Source: Cephalopachus bancanus (Eukaryota; Chordata; Mammalia; Primates; Tarsiidae). Taken from it: a stretch of 64,000 bases of DNA. The DNA is taken from the NCBI GenBank assembly GCA_027257055.1, contig JAPVLO010000056.1, positions 2,790,001 through 2,854,000 on the forward strand. The letters are read 5' to 3'. Positions 11,530-22,629 of the stretch are shown here, piece after piece (position 1 is the first letter of the stretch; each line of letters opens with the position of its first letter). Position numbers and translations under genes: made by a program. The notes beneath the pieces were generated by a model. That model was not told where the DNA came from and searched no databases. It worked only from the letters and a program-made list of their open reading frames with translations.

Positions 11530-12120
11530 TAAAAACCCAACTGATCATGGGAGGAAAGAGTGACTGTAAAGGGAACCAACCCTCCCTTGGGTTGATACCC
11601 ACAAAGCATGATGATGATATAACTTCAAGGGATTATCTAAGTAGAAGAAATTTAAAAGTCAGAAAAATATTTATTTCCCGCCATAGACCCAAGTGTTTTA
11701 TATTGTTAATAAACATTTTTCTTCTTCATGTTTTGTCCATCTATCATGAACAAAAGAGTAGCAGATAAGAAACATGAGTGATGCACATATATGTCCCCAT
11801 GCACAGGTCTACAAAGTAGATACAGAGGAAGTTGCTTTATACAGAACAAACATTTAACATTCAAGTAGTGGATACTTCCCTGTCATTCTATCAGCTCATT
11901 GAATCCCCGGCACTCTTGCACTCTCAGAGGTGTCACAGCTTCTGAGCCTGGGCTCTGAATTTAGGCGTGGAAGGAGATCAGGACTCTGCTAAGAATGTTT
12001 TTTAAAAACCCTCTTCCTCTAGAACACAAGAATCATGTTACTATCCAAAATACTTGACACAGGGCCAGAAACTTAGTGCTCAAAAAAAGTTGTTTGTGTG
12101 AGTATAGTGAAAGTGTTTTT
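11530..12120. other. No gene or assigned repeat
   Basis: An 81-codon open frame crosses 11523-11768 without recognisable motifs. Codon content is lysine- and isoleucine-rich as expected from AT-rich DNA. Nothing else was identified. Confidence 0.4.
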
Positions 12121-12124
12121 ATAA

Positions 12125-12240
12125 TGATCATCCAGCAGAGGAAAGGAGTATTGAGTGACTGAATCATGATCACCCAGCTATAAAGTCATGGCACCAGATT
12201 TTGAATCAAGGTTTGTGTTCTTCCATGACATCAACTAACT
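12125..12240 (-). mobile_element. MIR fragment, antisense
   Basis: Antisense core: gatcacccagctataaagtc, then cagattttgaatcaaggt, then tgtgttcttccatgacatca. Diverged and lacking the 3' half. Confidence 0.6.
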
Positions 12241-12954
12241 TTCTTTCTGGGTTTTCTTCCTGGCTCAGCATTTCTTCTCAACCCTTGTGATGAATAACAG
12301 TCTGCCTGCAATGACCAGCACATTCCCCAGTATCACCTGCAACAGGTACCTTCACTGACAGCCTCTACCTACAGTCCCATGACTCCACCTTCTGGCCTCT
12401 TATACTGTGCTCTCCAGTTTCTCAGTCTCCTCACTAACCCAGGTGATAGGTTTGTGAGAAATACAAAAGGGTTTCTAAACTTTCTTTATGCTACTCTTCC
12501 CTACAGTAGATGACCACATTGTCAGATATTCTTTTTCAGGAAATAAATTACCTGCCTTAGGAACCATCTAAATCCTGCCAAGGGGGGGAAATGTTCCTAT
12601 TTTGAAATATCATGTAATAATATGGAAAATGCACTTATGATAGAGAAATCCAGAGAAGAGATCTGGATTCAAGTTGTGGCTATACCAGTTGTTGGCTTAA
12701 AAAACAAAACAAAACTTTTAACAGTACACTTCTCAATCTCTAGACCACTGTATACTCATAAAGGAAAAGAAGAGCTGCACTTGACTATCCCTAAGTTATC
12801 CTATTTAGGTCCAATGTTTTTGCGGTCTGGAAAAAAAAACACAGTTTCTGTGCATGTGACTCTGATGTCTAACTTTATTGGGGTGAGGGAGAGAAATGGA
12901 AAGAGAAAGAGGAAGAAAGAGAAACAGATTTAAAGACAAATAGGAAAAAAAAAT

Positions 12955-13045
12955 CTGTGAACTTGGACCAGTCATTTTATCTTCCATGACTTATAGTTTC
13001 CTCATCTGAAAATGGCGATTAAACTAGGGTATTTCTATTATCATT
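12955..13045 (+). mobile_element. MIR core fragment
   Basis: The stretch ttcctcatctgaaaatggcg with its flanks is a sense MIR core. A possible MIR head lies about 300 bases upstream near 12655-12700 (ctggattcaagttgtggct), suggesting one MIR opened by unrelated sequence. Confidence 0.55.
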
Positions 13046-13474
13046 TCTGATTTTCAGCTTAAGTGCCTTTTAATTCCAATTTCAAGTCTTGCATCCTGAC
13101 CTAGAAATCCACTGTACCTTGTAAATACTTTTTACGGCCGTTTAAAAATTTGCACCATTGCAGTGGTCAAAGCCTAGAAAGTGAGTTTAAATCGAAAGTT
13201 TAAAAAGATTTCAAATACTTTTCAGCAACATGCCATTTCATTATAAATCTTGGGAATGGCTTCTGTCATTTGACTTTTGTATAACTTTAAATGCAGGTCT
13301 TCAAAAGAGAGCTATCACCATAAGTTTGGTCATAGCTCCGGAAGGGCAGTCAGGAGAACTCTGGGAATAAGAAGCAGACATATGCACAGCTGTGATCATC
13401 TGGGAATATAAAACAAAATATTCCATCCCCTACTGAATAAGAACTCTCACCAGTGTGGATTTCATATCCAACTC

Positions 13475-13673
13475 ACAGATTCTCAACCTGAGACTATTTT
13501 GCTCATCTCCTCCCCCACCCCATGGGACAACGTTTGAGAAGACATTTTTGATTGTCACAAGAGATGGGGGAGGTGCTACTAACATCTACTGAGTGGAGGC
13601 CAGGGATGCTGTTAAACATCCCGCAATGTTATCTAGCACAAAATGTCAATACTACTGAGACTGAGAAATCCTG
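13475..13673 (+). mobile_element. MER5A-type hAT-Charlie element
   Basis: It starts cagattctcaacc and ends ctgagaaatcctg, the two diverged terminal inverted repeats. Between them lie gattgtcacaagagatgggg, ggccagggatgctgttaaac and aaatgtcaatactactgaga, the internal order of MER5A. Length (199 bp) fits a complete copy. The flanking 8 bp do not match, so no target duplication survives. Confidence 0.88.
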
Positions 13674-14780
13674 CTTAAGGTATGTTTAGCCATTCTAAAG
13701 GTGTCCGGGTCAAATTTAAAACTCAGGGATATTCACAGAATTAGAAAACTTAGCAAAGAGGCCTGCGGTTACTTTTTTTTTAATCTAAAAAACTGAAGAA
13801 AAACTATTCAATTGAATTTGCATGGAAATAACAAACATTTGCAGGCATGCATTAATGTTTGCCTTACCCGAGAGGAAACTCATGGACATTTACAAATTAT
13901 GACAGTTTCTTTATATATGCCATAAACTGGTATGTTTAATACCTCCTGACTCACAAAGAGGGAAATGGTACCCAAGTCTGTCTCTGGATTTCCACCTTGT
14001 GGGGCCCACTATTTAAGACCTTACATCTCCCAGTTACAAGAAGAACTTATCTCCAGAAAGACACATGGGCCCTGAGGCCTAATTCAAGATTTGAGGAAGG
14101 TTGTAACTCAGGCATCAGACAATCAATACTCCAATTTGGAGTTTAGCACTTTGGAGCCTGAATGTTCAGATGCATACATAAAGGATCTGCTTATGATTGA
14201 GGCCCAACTCATATTTATAATATAATCACCTAATAAAAACGGTAATGACCTCCGGCTGACTTTACACAGCATGATTTGGCACACAAGCTCCATAAAAGGA
14301 TTTTCACAGACCTTGCCTTCAAGAAAAAAATACATCTAAGCTCCTGTTTTTATTTTTTTCTTATTTTTTTTTCTATCAAAGCAGAAGAGCCTTGAAAAAA
14401 ATACCATTTTGCTTTCAGAGTACCTGCATACACAATATGTACAGTAGATTATCTTGTAATAATATGATATTGGCCTCAAGAACTCTGCTTTTACATATGG
14501 CCTTTATGATGAATATAATACACTTCTTGGAGCACCTCCTTTTCAAGCGATAAACAACCTCTCTCCCCTTCCATGCTTACCCTAAAGAAGTAAATCAAGA
14601 TGGTGACTGATTGAAATACTTAGCTCTGGCCTATTTGCGCCATCCCTCTGCCTCCTCTGACTAGCTTTGATGACCCCTTAATGATGCTCAACAGTGATTA
14701 AACTTTCACGACACAAAACAGGGCTGATAAGTTAAGTGAACAATTAACAGCAAATAAAGTTCTTTGGAAGGAAGAAAAGA
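13674..14780. other. No gene or assigned repeat
   Basis: AT-rich sequence with T-rich runs near 14345-14375. No repeat family, conserved protein motif or RNA gene was recognised. Confidence 0.4.
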
Positions 14781-14835
<55 letters not shown>

Positions 14836-14862
14836 CGCGTGTGCGCGCGCACGCGTGCGTGG
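14781..14862 (+). repeat. TG/CG alternating microsatellite
   Basis: About 80 bases of almost pure purine-pyrimidine alternation. GT units are followed by (GC)n, then GTGTGCGCGC and ACGCGTGCGT. The GC-rich half is a strong Z-DNA-forming pattern and is packed with CpG, rare in this AT-rich window. Confidence 0.95.
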
Positions 14863-15901
14863 TGTTTACAGCCCCCTACCCAACCCCTCAAAGGCACAGT
14901 TGGAAAGCATTTGTATTTAATGGGAAATAAAAGAGAATAATGTATAGCAGCAGCAAGTGCAAAACAGGGAGGTGTGGTATAAAGAGATCTCAACTCTATA
15001 AGTTTATCTGCTTCCAAAATTGCCTATGCTCTACTTTTATTATCTATGGTCTATTGTTTCTACAACTGAAAATTACTTCCTGAATCTATTAGCAAAAGTG
15101 GATGAAAAGAAATCAGCAGTTGTGAATTCTGGTCCAAGTGGAATAAACCAGGGAGTGCGACTTCCCCGCCATGGGCACAGGCACGAACATATTTTAAGAA
15201 CATAATCACTAGGTTCTTATACAATTCAAGTTCATCTTTTCCCACTGAAAATTACATATCTGTGGCGCCATTCTGAAACACATATCAGAAGATACTTAAA
15301 GGATTATTAAAGAATTGGATACAATTTTCCCAGTCTCATTTCAGACCCCTCCAGGAAGCACATCCCAAAGGGGATAAAGAAATATGAACATTTTTTTGAG
15401 GCCGGTACGATTGTTGATGGCAAAGCCTTTCTGTGTTACACCTAGGGAGACAGGTTTCTTTGCTGGAATTTGAATTTGCTGATACAGGATGCTAAGTTTA
15501 CCCATGACAAATTAAAATAAGCAAACAAACAAAAATCTCTTTATGTTTTAACAGTAAACATTTGTTGAATACAGGAACAAATGGATTATTTTCTGATCGA
15601 TGATGAGGCTAAATGTTTTGGCAGTAAACAAGAAAAGAATAAACAAAAAGTCTTAAGAATGGATAATCATTTTTTTCAGAAACTATTATAATATAGATTA
15701 CCCAACAGAAAAAAAGTTTTGTAATTCCAATGCCTTGTTTACTCATAACTCAAAAACATGTAAACCTTTATTCATTTCTTTTAAGCTTTTGTATTTAGAA
15801 AACTGTTATTTATTTCCTGGAAAGTAAGTTTTATATGGAAGTGAATGATCTTTCAAATTAATACCATTCTATTAATATTTGACATTTTAAAAATGTTATC
15901 A
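14863..15901. other. No gene or assigned repeat
   Basis: Unique-looking AT-rich sequence. Short open frames overlap on both strands near 15020-15245, without motifs. The right end holds the target duplication of the next Alu. Confidence 0.4.
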
Positions 15902-16165
15902 GGCTGAGGTGAGTGAATTGCCTAAGCGGTTTCGAGACCTGCCTGGGCAACTTGGCGAGACCTCATCTCTACAATAAATCAAAAAATTAGCCGGGTGTGG
16001 TAGTGCATGCCTGTAGTTCCAGCTACTCGGAAGGCTGAGGTGGAAGGATCGCCGGAGCCCAGCAGGTCAAGACTGTGGTGGCCAGGAGCGGCCACTGCAC
16101 TCCAGTCTGGGTGATGGAGTGAGACTCCAACTCAAAAAAAAAATAAAATAAAATAAATAAAATAA
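15902..16165 (+). mobile_element. 5'-truncated Alu
   Basis: The element begins at ggctgaggtgagtgaattgc, lacking about 45 bases of the left monomer. A target duplication with core aaaatgttatca lies at 15890-15901 and 16171-16182. The tail has become a run of AAAATA-like units. Truncation inside a flanking duplication shows that reverse transcription stopped early. Confidence 0.9.
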
Positions 16166-16375
16166 AATTTAAAATGTTATCACAAAGTAAATCACCTTTC
16201 CAATCACACTGAATAAATTTAGGGTTGTATTATTTGGAAATAAAAATTAAGTGTTTAAGCTGCAGAGAGCTTTACCCTCTCCAAGAGATTTAGCCAATTC
16301 CTTCCTCATCCCCTTTCTTCCAGGACTCTTTAGCCTCTCCCCCACAAACAGGACAAGTTGGCCCTGCCTGGGTGG

Positions 16376-16535
16376 CTCTTAAACCTTGGCTGTATATTAC
16401 AATCATTTCTCGATCTTATATAAAATTCCCGGGTCACACCCCCAGGGACAATGAGGTAATTGGTCTGGAAATGGCCTGTGTGTGAGTATTTTTTAGAAAA
16501 GATTTAGTGTTTAACCAGCACTGAAGACTCTGCCT
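16376..16535. mobile_element. MER20-like hAT fragment
   Basis: Phrases ccttggctgtatattacaat, cccgggtcacacccccaggg and gagtattttttagaaaagat follow MER20 order, but the element is strongly diverged and its termini are unclear. Confidence 0.55.
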
Positions 16536-16914
16536 TATCCTACAGCGTAGCTACAGCCCACCCTTTCAGGCAAGAAGGTCGAAGGTGGCTGCCTACAGTC
16601 TCTCAAGGCACAGCATCCCATTCCTTAATGTGTGGGCCTGCTATGACCCACCACCTCTTCCCAAGGCGCAGGCTTCTGTCTAGTTCCAGAAACACTAATC
16701 ATAACAACAGTACCTGCATTTAGTGCTTGTTTTGTAACTCTGACTTACAGGTCCTAAATCTTCTGTCTATCCTGGCTGTGCACATGCAGCAGCTGATGGG
16801 GACAAAGGGACTCTTCATTATGCTAGAACAGAGCTTAACCTAAAGGAAACCCTTGACACAAGCAGGTGGCTGTCTCTTCTACTCATTTCTCCAAATATAG
16901 TCAAGCTCACTTGG

Positions 16915-17105
16915 TGATAAGGAATTCTTAATAGCCTGCTAAGTGCTCAATCTATGGGATCTCATTGAATGTTTACAACAATCCTCCAAGTTAGACAACA
17001 TAATGTTGTCTAACACGGAAGCAGGGGCAGAAACTGAGGTGAAGTCACTAGTCTCAGGTCACAGGACTAGGAAGTAGCAGGGGTGGGACTCCCATTCAAC
17101 TCTGG
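16915..17105 (-). mobile_element. MIR, antisense
   Basis: Antisense MIR running from ctaagtgctcaatctatggg through gcagaaactgaggtgaagtc to gtagcaggggtgggactccc. A 23-bp palindrome lies inside it (separate entry). Confidence 0.75.
16991..17013. repeat. 23-bp palindrome
   Basis: Arms ttagacaacat and atgttgtctaa are exact reverse complements around a single A. It falls in the middle of a decayed MIR where a GGTAGGTACTATTATT-type segment would be expected. Confidence 0.9.
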
Positions 17106-17149
17106 TGACAAAGGCCATGTTTCAAACCACCCTTTATTAACCACCACAA

Positions 17150-17350
17150 TAGCCAACTGGTACATAGTGTTTCCTGTGCCCAGACACCACACCAAGCTTT
17201 TTACACAGGTTAACACAGTTAATCCGACAAACTCCTATGAAGTTGGTCAGACAAGAAGACAGGGGCACAAACATGCAACAAACCAAAGGTCACAATTCAG
17301 GCAGCCTGCCTGTGGAGCCCAAATTAAACCACTCGACCCATTCTCTTCTC
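17150..17350 (-). mobile_element. MIR, antisense, second of a pair
   Basis: It reads ctttttacacaggttaacac, then aggggcacaaacatgcaa, then ccaaaggtcacaattcaggc: a second antisense MIR about 45 bases after the previous one, same orientation. Diverged. Confidence 0.6.
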
Positions 17351-17529
17351 AACTACCACACTAGAACCTATCTAGGTAACAATGGCTGCCATGTTCCTCT
17401 GTCACTGCTCTCAGCGCACAGAATAAAACCAACTGAATATGAAGAACAAGTCTTCTCATTTCCATTTCCTTAGAATAAAATACAATGCCTTGTATACAGT
17501 AGGCATTTAATATGAAGCTGCTCAACTGT

Positions 17530-17660
17530 TTATGTATTCCCTCATTCAGCAAACATTTTATGTATGCCTTCCATGAGCTTCGAGGGACAAAAAGATTAAT
17601 TGAGTGTAGTCCCTGTCTCTGGGGAGCTTATAATTGTAGAGACATGGACACAGACAACTG
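17530..17660 (-). mobile_element. L2 fragment, antisense
   Basis: ccctcattcagcaaacattt followed by gtccctgtctctggggagct is the reverse complement of the L2 3' end. The rest of the block to about 18130, including a 143-codon minus-strand open frame, shows no recognisable protein. Confidence 0.65.
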
Positions 17661-18134
17661 TAATATTTCATGATGGATGCACTCACAGAGGTATGAGCAG
17701 AGTGCTGGAGATTTCACAGTAACACAGAAAACACACAACTGCCCTTTATTATGGTTCCACTGTCTTGTATTCCATATATACTCAAGCAATCTGGTACTTC
17801 TCTTAAAATTTTTCCTCAAATCAACCACTCTGCCAGACTGACTCCAAAACACTGCAAGTTTTGAGACATATAGCCCCTGGTTGAACCCTTTCCTCTCCCA
17901 GTCCCTGGCTTTTCTAACCTGTTTACGTATATTTGCACTGACGGTCAATGGGCAGGGAGGCACGGTAGACTTGGACTTGTACACTGCAGGGAATTGTTGT
18001 GATAAAGCTGACACTGGGGTGAAAGAATTTCTACAATGTTCATAGAAGTAAAACTCCATGTTTTTCTTTCAATCTATAGTATTTACCACTAGAAGATCAA
18101 TAATGTGAAAATTTACGCTTCATGAATATAGCAA

Positions 18135-18362
18135 TATTTGACTGTTTTGCTCACTGTTGTATCACCAGTGCCTAGAAAAATCCCTGGCAAATATTGGGTG
18201 TTCAATAAATATTTGTTGAGTGAATAAAGGAATACTTATTGCTTACATGGTTTCTTCCAGTGACTTGTGAACGTCTTAGGGACAGGAAAGACTTTATCTC
18301 CAGTACTTAGCAAATTGCCTGACACATGGTAGATGATAAATAAATGTTTCATGAATGAGTGG
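18135..18362 (+). mobile_element. Two adjacent L2 3' ends
   Basis: Two copies of the L2 3' terminal segment lie in the same orientation. One ends with ttcaataaatatttgttgag near 18225, the other with gataaataaatgtttcatga near 18355. Each is preceded by a clear cagtgcctag or cagtacttag block. They are either two insertions or one duplicated end. Confidence 0.65.
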
Positions 18363-18639
18363 ATGAATGACTATATGGATAAAGAGATAGAAAATTTTTA
18401 AGACAAGGAGACTCATGTAAGAGTTTACTAGAACGTATCATCTTCAACTAGTTTTATTAAGGGCAAAGACAGGGCATTATCTGGCTTAATGGTTCTTTTC
18501 AACAAAATTTTTCATGTAAACACACACATACACACACTTCAATGAGTTATATTAAATCCACTTGGATGATATACATTTTATTAAGGAGTCTAAGAAAAAG
18601 TTAAAAGGCATAAAACTAACAAGTAGTCTATTGGCATAA

Positions 18640-18832
18640 AGAAGTATTTCTCAAATGTGATCTAGGGTATACTCATATCGAATTCAACTAAGGCCTTGTT
18701 AAAAAATGAAGATATCTGAGTCCAACTCCCTATCTGCAGAATCAGAATCCTTGGGGAGAGGCACCCAGAAATTGGCACCTTGACAAGCTCCCCAGGTGAT
18801 TCTTATACTCATAAAAATTGAAAATCATAGGT
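18640..18832. mobile_element. hAT-type MER element (MER20/MER33-like)
   Basis: The order ttctcaaatgtgatctaggg, then tgcagaatcagaatccttgg, then caagctccccaggtgattct is typical of the short non-autonomous hAT elements of mammals. Exact family left open. Confidence 0.6.
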
Positions 18833-18896
18833 ATACATATACAGACTTCAACTCTAGCTACTGTGACCAAGGATACATTTGAAAGCCAGAGAACTA

Positions 18897-19187
18897 GGCC
18901 GGGCTCGGTGGCTCAGCCTGTAATCCCAGTGCTTTGGGAGGCCGAGGTGAGCGGATTGCCTGAGCCCGCGGGTTCGAGACCCGCCTGGGCAGTGAGACCT
19001 CATCTTTACAATAAATCAAAAAATCAGCCAGGCGGTAGCGTGCACCTGTAATTCCGGCTACTCGGAAGGCTGAGGCGGAAGGATCGCCGGAGCCCAGCAG
19101 GTCGAGGCTGCGGTGGCCGAGAGCGGCCACTGCACTCCAGTCTGGGCGACAGAGTGAGACTCCAACTCAAAAAAAAAAAGAAAAAAA
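18897..19187 (+). mobile_element. Alu, young lineage copy
   Basis: Full-length copy starting ggccgggctcggtggctcag with little decay. A perfect 16-bp target duplication, gaaagccagagaacta, lies at 18881-18896 and 19188-19203. The B-box region reads gcgggttcgagacccgc. The perfect duplication and intact CpGs mark it as one of the youngest insertions here. Confidence 0.97.
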
Positions 19188-19203
19188 GAAAGCCAGAGAA
19201 CTA

Positions 19204-20549
19204 ACCTTTCTAGTAAGTCTTCCCTCTTACTACCTGGAAAAGACTCAAAATGTAAGGCATTATAGTTTACTATATGCTACCTAAGAACTTCTGTCAGTCA
19301 GGGGTTCAGCAAGACACAGATGGAGTCTTCAAGGTGGGTAACCTTAGAAAGGTTTGATAAAGGGATTCTTCACAAAGATGTGGGTAGGGCTATGGGGAAA
19401 GTATAGGTCACAGTACACAAAAACTGCAGGGCTGGTAACTTTGGGGAGCTGTTACCACCTCAAGGCCTGAGAGGATGGGAGGAGAAGCCATTACCAGAAT
19501 CTAATGATAGAGGCTGGGTGGAAAGGGACATTCTACAGGACTGTGACAGCTGCTAAAGAAAAGCACCCAGACTCCAGTGATCTTGAAATGTAGGGGATGA
19601 GAAATAAACTTCACAACTTCACTTGTGCCCTTCCATAGGTCTCCTACAAATGTTCTGTGCTAGCCAAATGAACCAGAAAGCAGAGGGTAAGGAGGCTAAT
19701 GGAATCATACGGGTCAGTGTCCTAGGGCACAGAGCAGGAGGGGAGCAGAATCAAGAGGGACAAACGAATGATGTCCAGCACTTCAGCCAAACCTCCACAT
19801 CTCTCAAGAGCATTCAACATTGGCATTCTCTTTGTGACTTCTTTGCCAAAGGCGCATTGTCTCCAACAACTGGGATAGTGATTATACCATTACCCGCAGT
19901 CCCAAAGTTAGTTTAGCAATAACAACAGAAACTGCTAATATTCTGCCTCTAAAAATGAGAAGCAGGCAAACAGCAAAGAAACAAGAGAGATTTTAGAGTC
20001 AAAAATCTAGTTTTAAGCCCTGTGGAAATTTAGCCTCGAATTTGAATTTCTTTGTCAATTAGGAAACAGGTATAAATAAAGCCACATGCTTTCCCTACCT
20101 TGATATGTCTCCCATTATCATCACACAAGACATGGGCATTAAACGTCTTTGTGAAATTGCCAGGCCCTATAAGATGTAGGTTATATTTCCCTCAGTAAGT
20201 ACAGTGCAGATGTGCAAAGTTGTGCATTAGGAAGATGGAGCAACCGATTTTGTTTTCACACTCGGATGATTTGTGCCCAACTCAAAGACAAACCACAACA
20301 TATGCTTTTTATGTGAGTTTTCTTATTTTTAGCAATGCATTAGGGAGAAGAAGGAGTCACTGGAATGTACAAAATTTGGCAATGCTGCACAGAATGCCTC
20401 AGCAACTTGGAGGTGGGTTAAGAACATATGTTTAACAGTCTTTTTCATGAACCCAAAAGGAAAATAGTGAGGATGTCACAGCTTACTAAAATTCTTGCTA
20501 CTTCAAGCATTTTCTACCTTTGATTAGCATCTCTTCGAAAATAAATTAA
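19204..20549. other. No gene; old unassigned repeat-like DNA
   Basis: The part near 19300-19620 (ggggttcagcaagacacaga, gggagctgttaccacctcaa) looks like an ancient interspersed repeat, but I cannot name it. A 97-codon open frame at 19623-19916 has no recognisable motif. Confidence 0.35.
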
Positions 20550-20645
20550 TTGTAGTGGAGTGAAAAGACTGCTGGAACAAATGTCAAAAGACCCAGCTTC
20601 CAGATGCTGCCTCTGTCTCCAGCTGAGCTATAAACCATGAGGGGG
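20550..20645 (+). mobile_element. MIR 5' fragment
   Basis: tgtagtggagtgaaaagact through gacccagcttccagatgct and ccagctgagctataa resembles a MIR head and start of core. Low preservation. Confidence 0.45.
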
Positions 20646-21394
20646 GGTGGAGCAAACCGGAAGTTTCTAAGTTGTGCTGTGGGTGGGCCTAGGGTGGTTC
20701 TTTACAGTTGTATCAAGGTCTAACACGAGGGCTTTGAAGATGAGGAAGAAGAAGAAGGTAGTGGGAAAGAGCTTCTAGTTAAGAAGCCTTTTCCTATTTC
20801 ACACAGTAGAGTTATGTATGAGATCTCATTCTTAAACAGGTTCATACTGCTTAAAGAATAAACAAACAAAAAGCACTGGGAAATAGATCATCTCTAAGAT
20901 TTCTTACAATGTAAGATAAGACAGTTGTATACACTTAGCTCTACCCATTGCATTTGGAACTGTGAAGCTAAGAGCATTTACCCAAGTCTACCTTCCAGTA
21001 TACTAAAGCATGAACCACCATACTGAATGAAATTAAAAAGTAAGAATCACCTACCCAGAGTGAAATTAATACTACGGCTCATAGGCAGATTTGCTATGAA
21101 TATTTGTTAGAATAAAAGTAAATTGAATCTTTCCCCTCGAGTGTGGTTTGGCCATCATAGCAATAGTTTGATCATTACATGCTAACAACTGCCTACGGTT
21201 GGAACCAGCAAGCCAGGCCCCTATGCTCAACCAAGCAAGTGCCCCAGGGTAACAAAAACAGTGCTGTTTGCTTTTATACCAGCTGTAACAACTTCCCTCC
21301 AAAATGATGTAGACAAGGGCAAATGCACTATTACTCATGATCTCTGATCTCCAAGCCACCTATAGAACATGATTCCACTCTCAGCATTTTGCAG
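20646..21394. other. No gene or assigned repeat
   Basis: A short run of seven G at 20641-20647 and a GAAGAA-rich patch near 20742 are the only compositional features. A 95-codon minus-strand frame at 21072-21359 shows no domain. Confidence 0.4.
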
Positions 21395-21640
21395 AGATGT
21401 AGTAGAAAGATACCTAACCTTCATGCAGAAGATCAAGGACTTGCATTCAAATGCCACCACTCACTACCAGCAGGGCATTGGGTACGTTATTTTACCATGC
21501 TGATACCCATTTTTCAATTTGCAAAATGGAAACAGTGATACTGGCTCATATGTGAATCCACATGAAGCTCTTAGACGAGTGCTTGTCCCATAGTAGCCAC
21601 TCAATAATAGTGGTTGTTTCCATTATTTGTCAATAAGTTA
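21395..21640 (+). mobile_element. MIR, sense, nearly complete
   Basis: It passes gacttgcattcaaatgccac, then cccatttttcaatttgcaaa, then tagccactcaataatagtgg. All MIR regions occur in order. Confidence 0.75.
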
Positions 21641-21860
21641 ATAAGTGCCAATAACTGCAAAGTTTTAACATAATATTCATCAAATATTTATTCTGCACCT
21701 AGTAAGTGCCAGGCATTATTCACTATTTCATTTCATCCCATAACAACCCTCTGAAGTCAGTATTAGTATTTCTATTGTATAGATGAGAAAATAGAGACAG
21801 AGAGAAATTAGTAACAACAAACTGAAGAGTAAAACCATCTGACTCAAAGCTATTAGGTTT
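21641..21860 (-). mobile_element. MIR, antisense, abutting the sense MIR
   Basis: ctagtaagtgccaggcatta, then ataacaaccctctgaagtca, then atagatgagaaaatagagac: an antisense MIR directly after the sense one, so two old MIRs lie tail to tail. Confidence 0.75.
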
Positions 21861-22229
21861 TATATTTCCTTGAAGCAGCTATAAAGCTGATGCTATGTCA
21901 CAAAGCCTCAAGTAGGAACTGACAAATAGCAGCTGTCATCATTAACATAAACATGTATATTGCAACACGGTTTAGTACCGTATTTCCCAAACGTTGGTCA
22001 ATCAGATACCACCTTGTACTTTTTGCCATAGCTAACATCTGTACCTTTACTTACTGAAGAATCTTCCTTAAAGTGGCCATCATTTGAGATACTTCTGACT
22101 GGTACAAAGCCTGAAACATTGTGATGGAGGGGGTGATGGTGATGACGTTGATGGTGGCAGTAATGCTAATAATATGTTTTCTCTTATTTGTCTCACTGCA
22201 TGCCAACACTGGGAACACAAAGGTGAAAT
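21861..22229. other. No gene; short GATG-rich patch
   Basis: A GGTGATG-rich patch (22122-22160) makes a short methionine-valine frame. Nothing else was recognised. Confidence 0.4.
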
Positions 22230-22420
22230 GGCGTGGGCCTCTTGGCTCTTCCAGAGCTAAGTCTAGTGGGGAGTCACTAAAACAATACCAAGCACACTCA
22301 CAAATATGTTACAGCAGGAGCTAAGGTCTGGGTCTGTCTAAAAGGAATCAAGAAAGACTTCACAGAGGAAGAATCCTTTGGTTCATAACATGCAGGATGA
22401 AGAGGAGTTGGATGAACACC
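22230..22420 (-). mobile_element. L2 fragment, antisense
   Basis: gggcctcttggctcttccag, then cacaaatatgttacagcag, then gaaagacttcacagaggaag and aggatgaagaggagttgg follow the reverse complement of the L2 3' region. Confidence 0.6.
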
Positions 22421-22521
22421 CAGTTAATGGATATTCCCAACAGAGAGGCTGTGTTGGAGGCCCCCTCAAATTCCAGCCCTAGCACATGTCTAGCAGCACT
22501 TGAATCCATTTGCCGATTTGA

Positions 22522-22621
22522 AATGTATAAGTTCATGGTTATGGGTCCCCTATGTACAAGTATGTGTCCCCTATGTACAAGTATGGGTCCCCTATGTATA
22601 AGTTCATGGTTAGGGTCCCCT
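22522..22621 (+). repeat. Minisatellite of 21-bp units
   Basis: Three tandem 21-bp units (atgggtcccctatgtacaag plus t, with single-base variants) occupy 22541-22603. They are framed by two copies of a longer unit, gtataagttcatggtta, at about 22524-22540 and 22595-22611, each followed by gggtcccct. The array therefore grew in at least two steps. Confidence 0.92.
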
Positions 22622-22629
22622 GTACTTCC

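Noticed and set aside
18135..18362. Polyadenylation-like AATAAA sites as gene ends
   Set aside because: The AATAAA strings lie in L2 3' tips, which normally contain aataaatgtttgt. No upstream exon could be supported.
22541..22603. Short tandem array resembling a mini CRISPR
   Set aside because: Units are directly adjacent with no spacers, and the genome is mammalian. It is a minisatellite.
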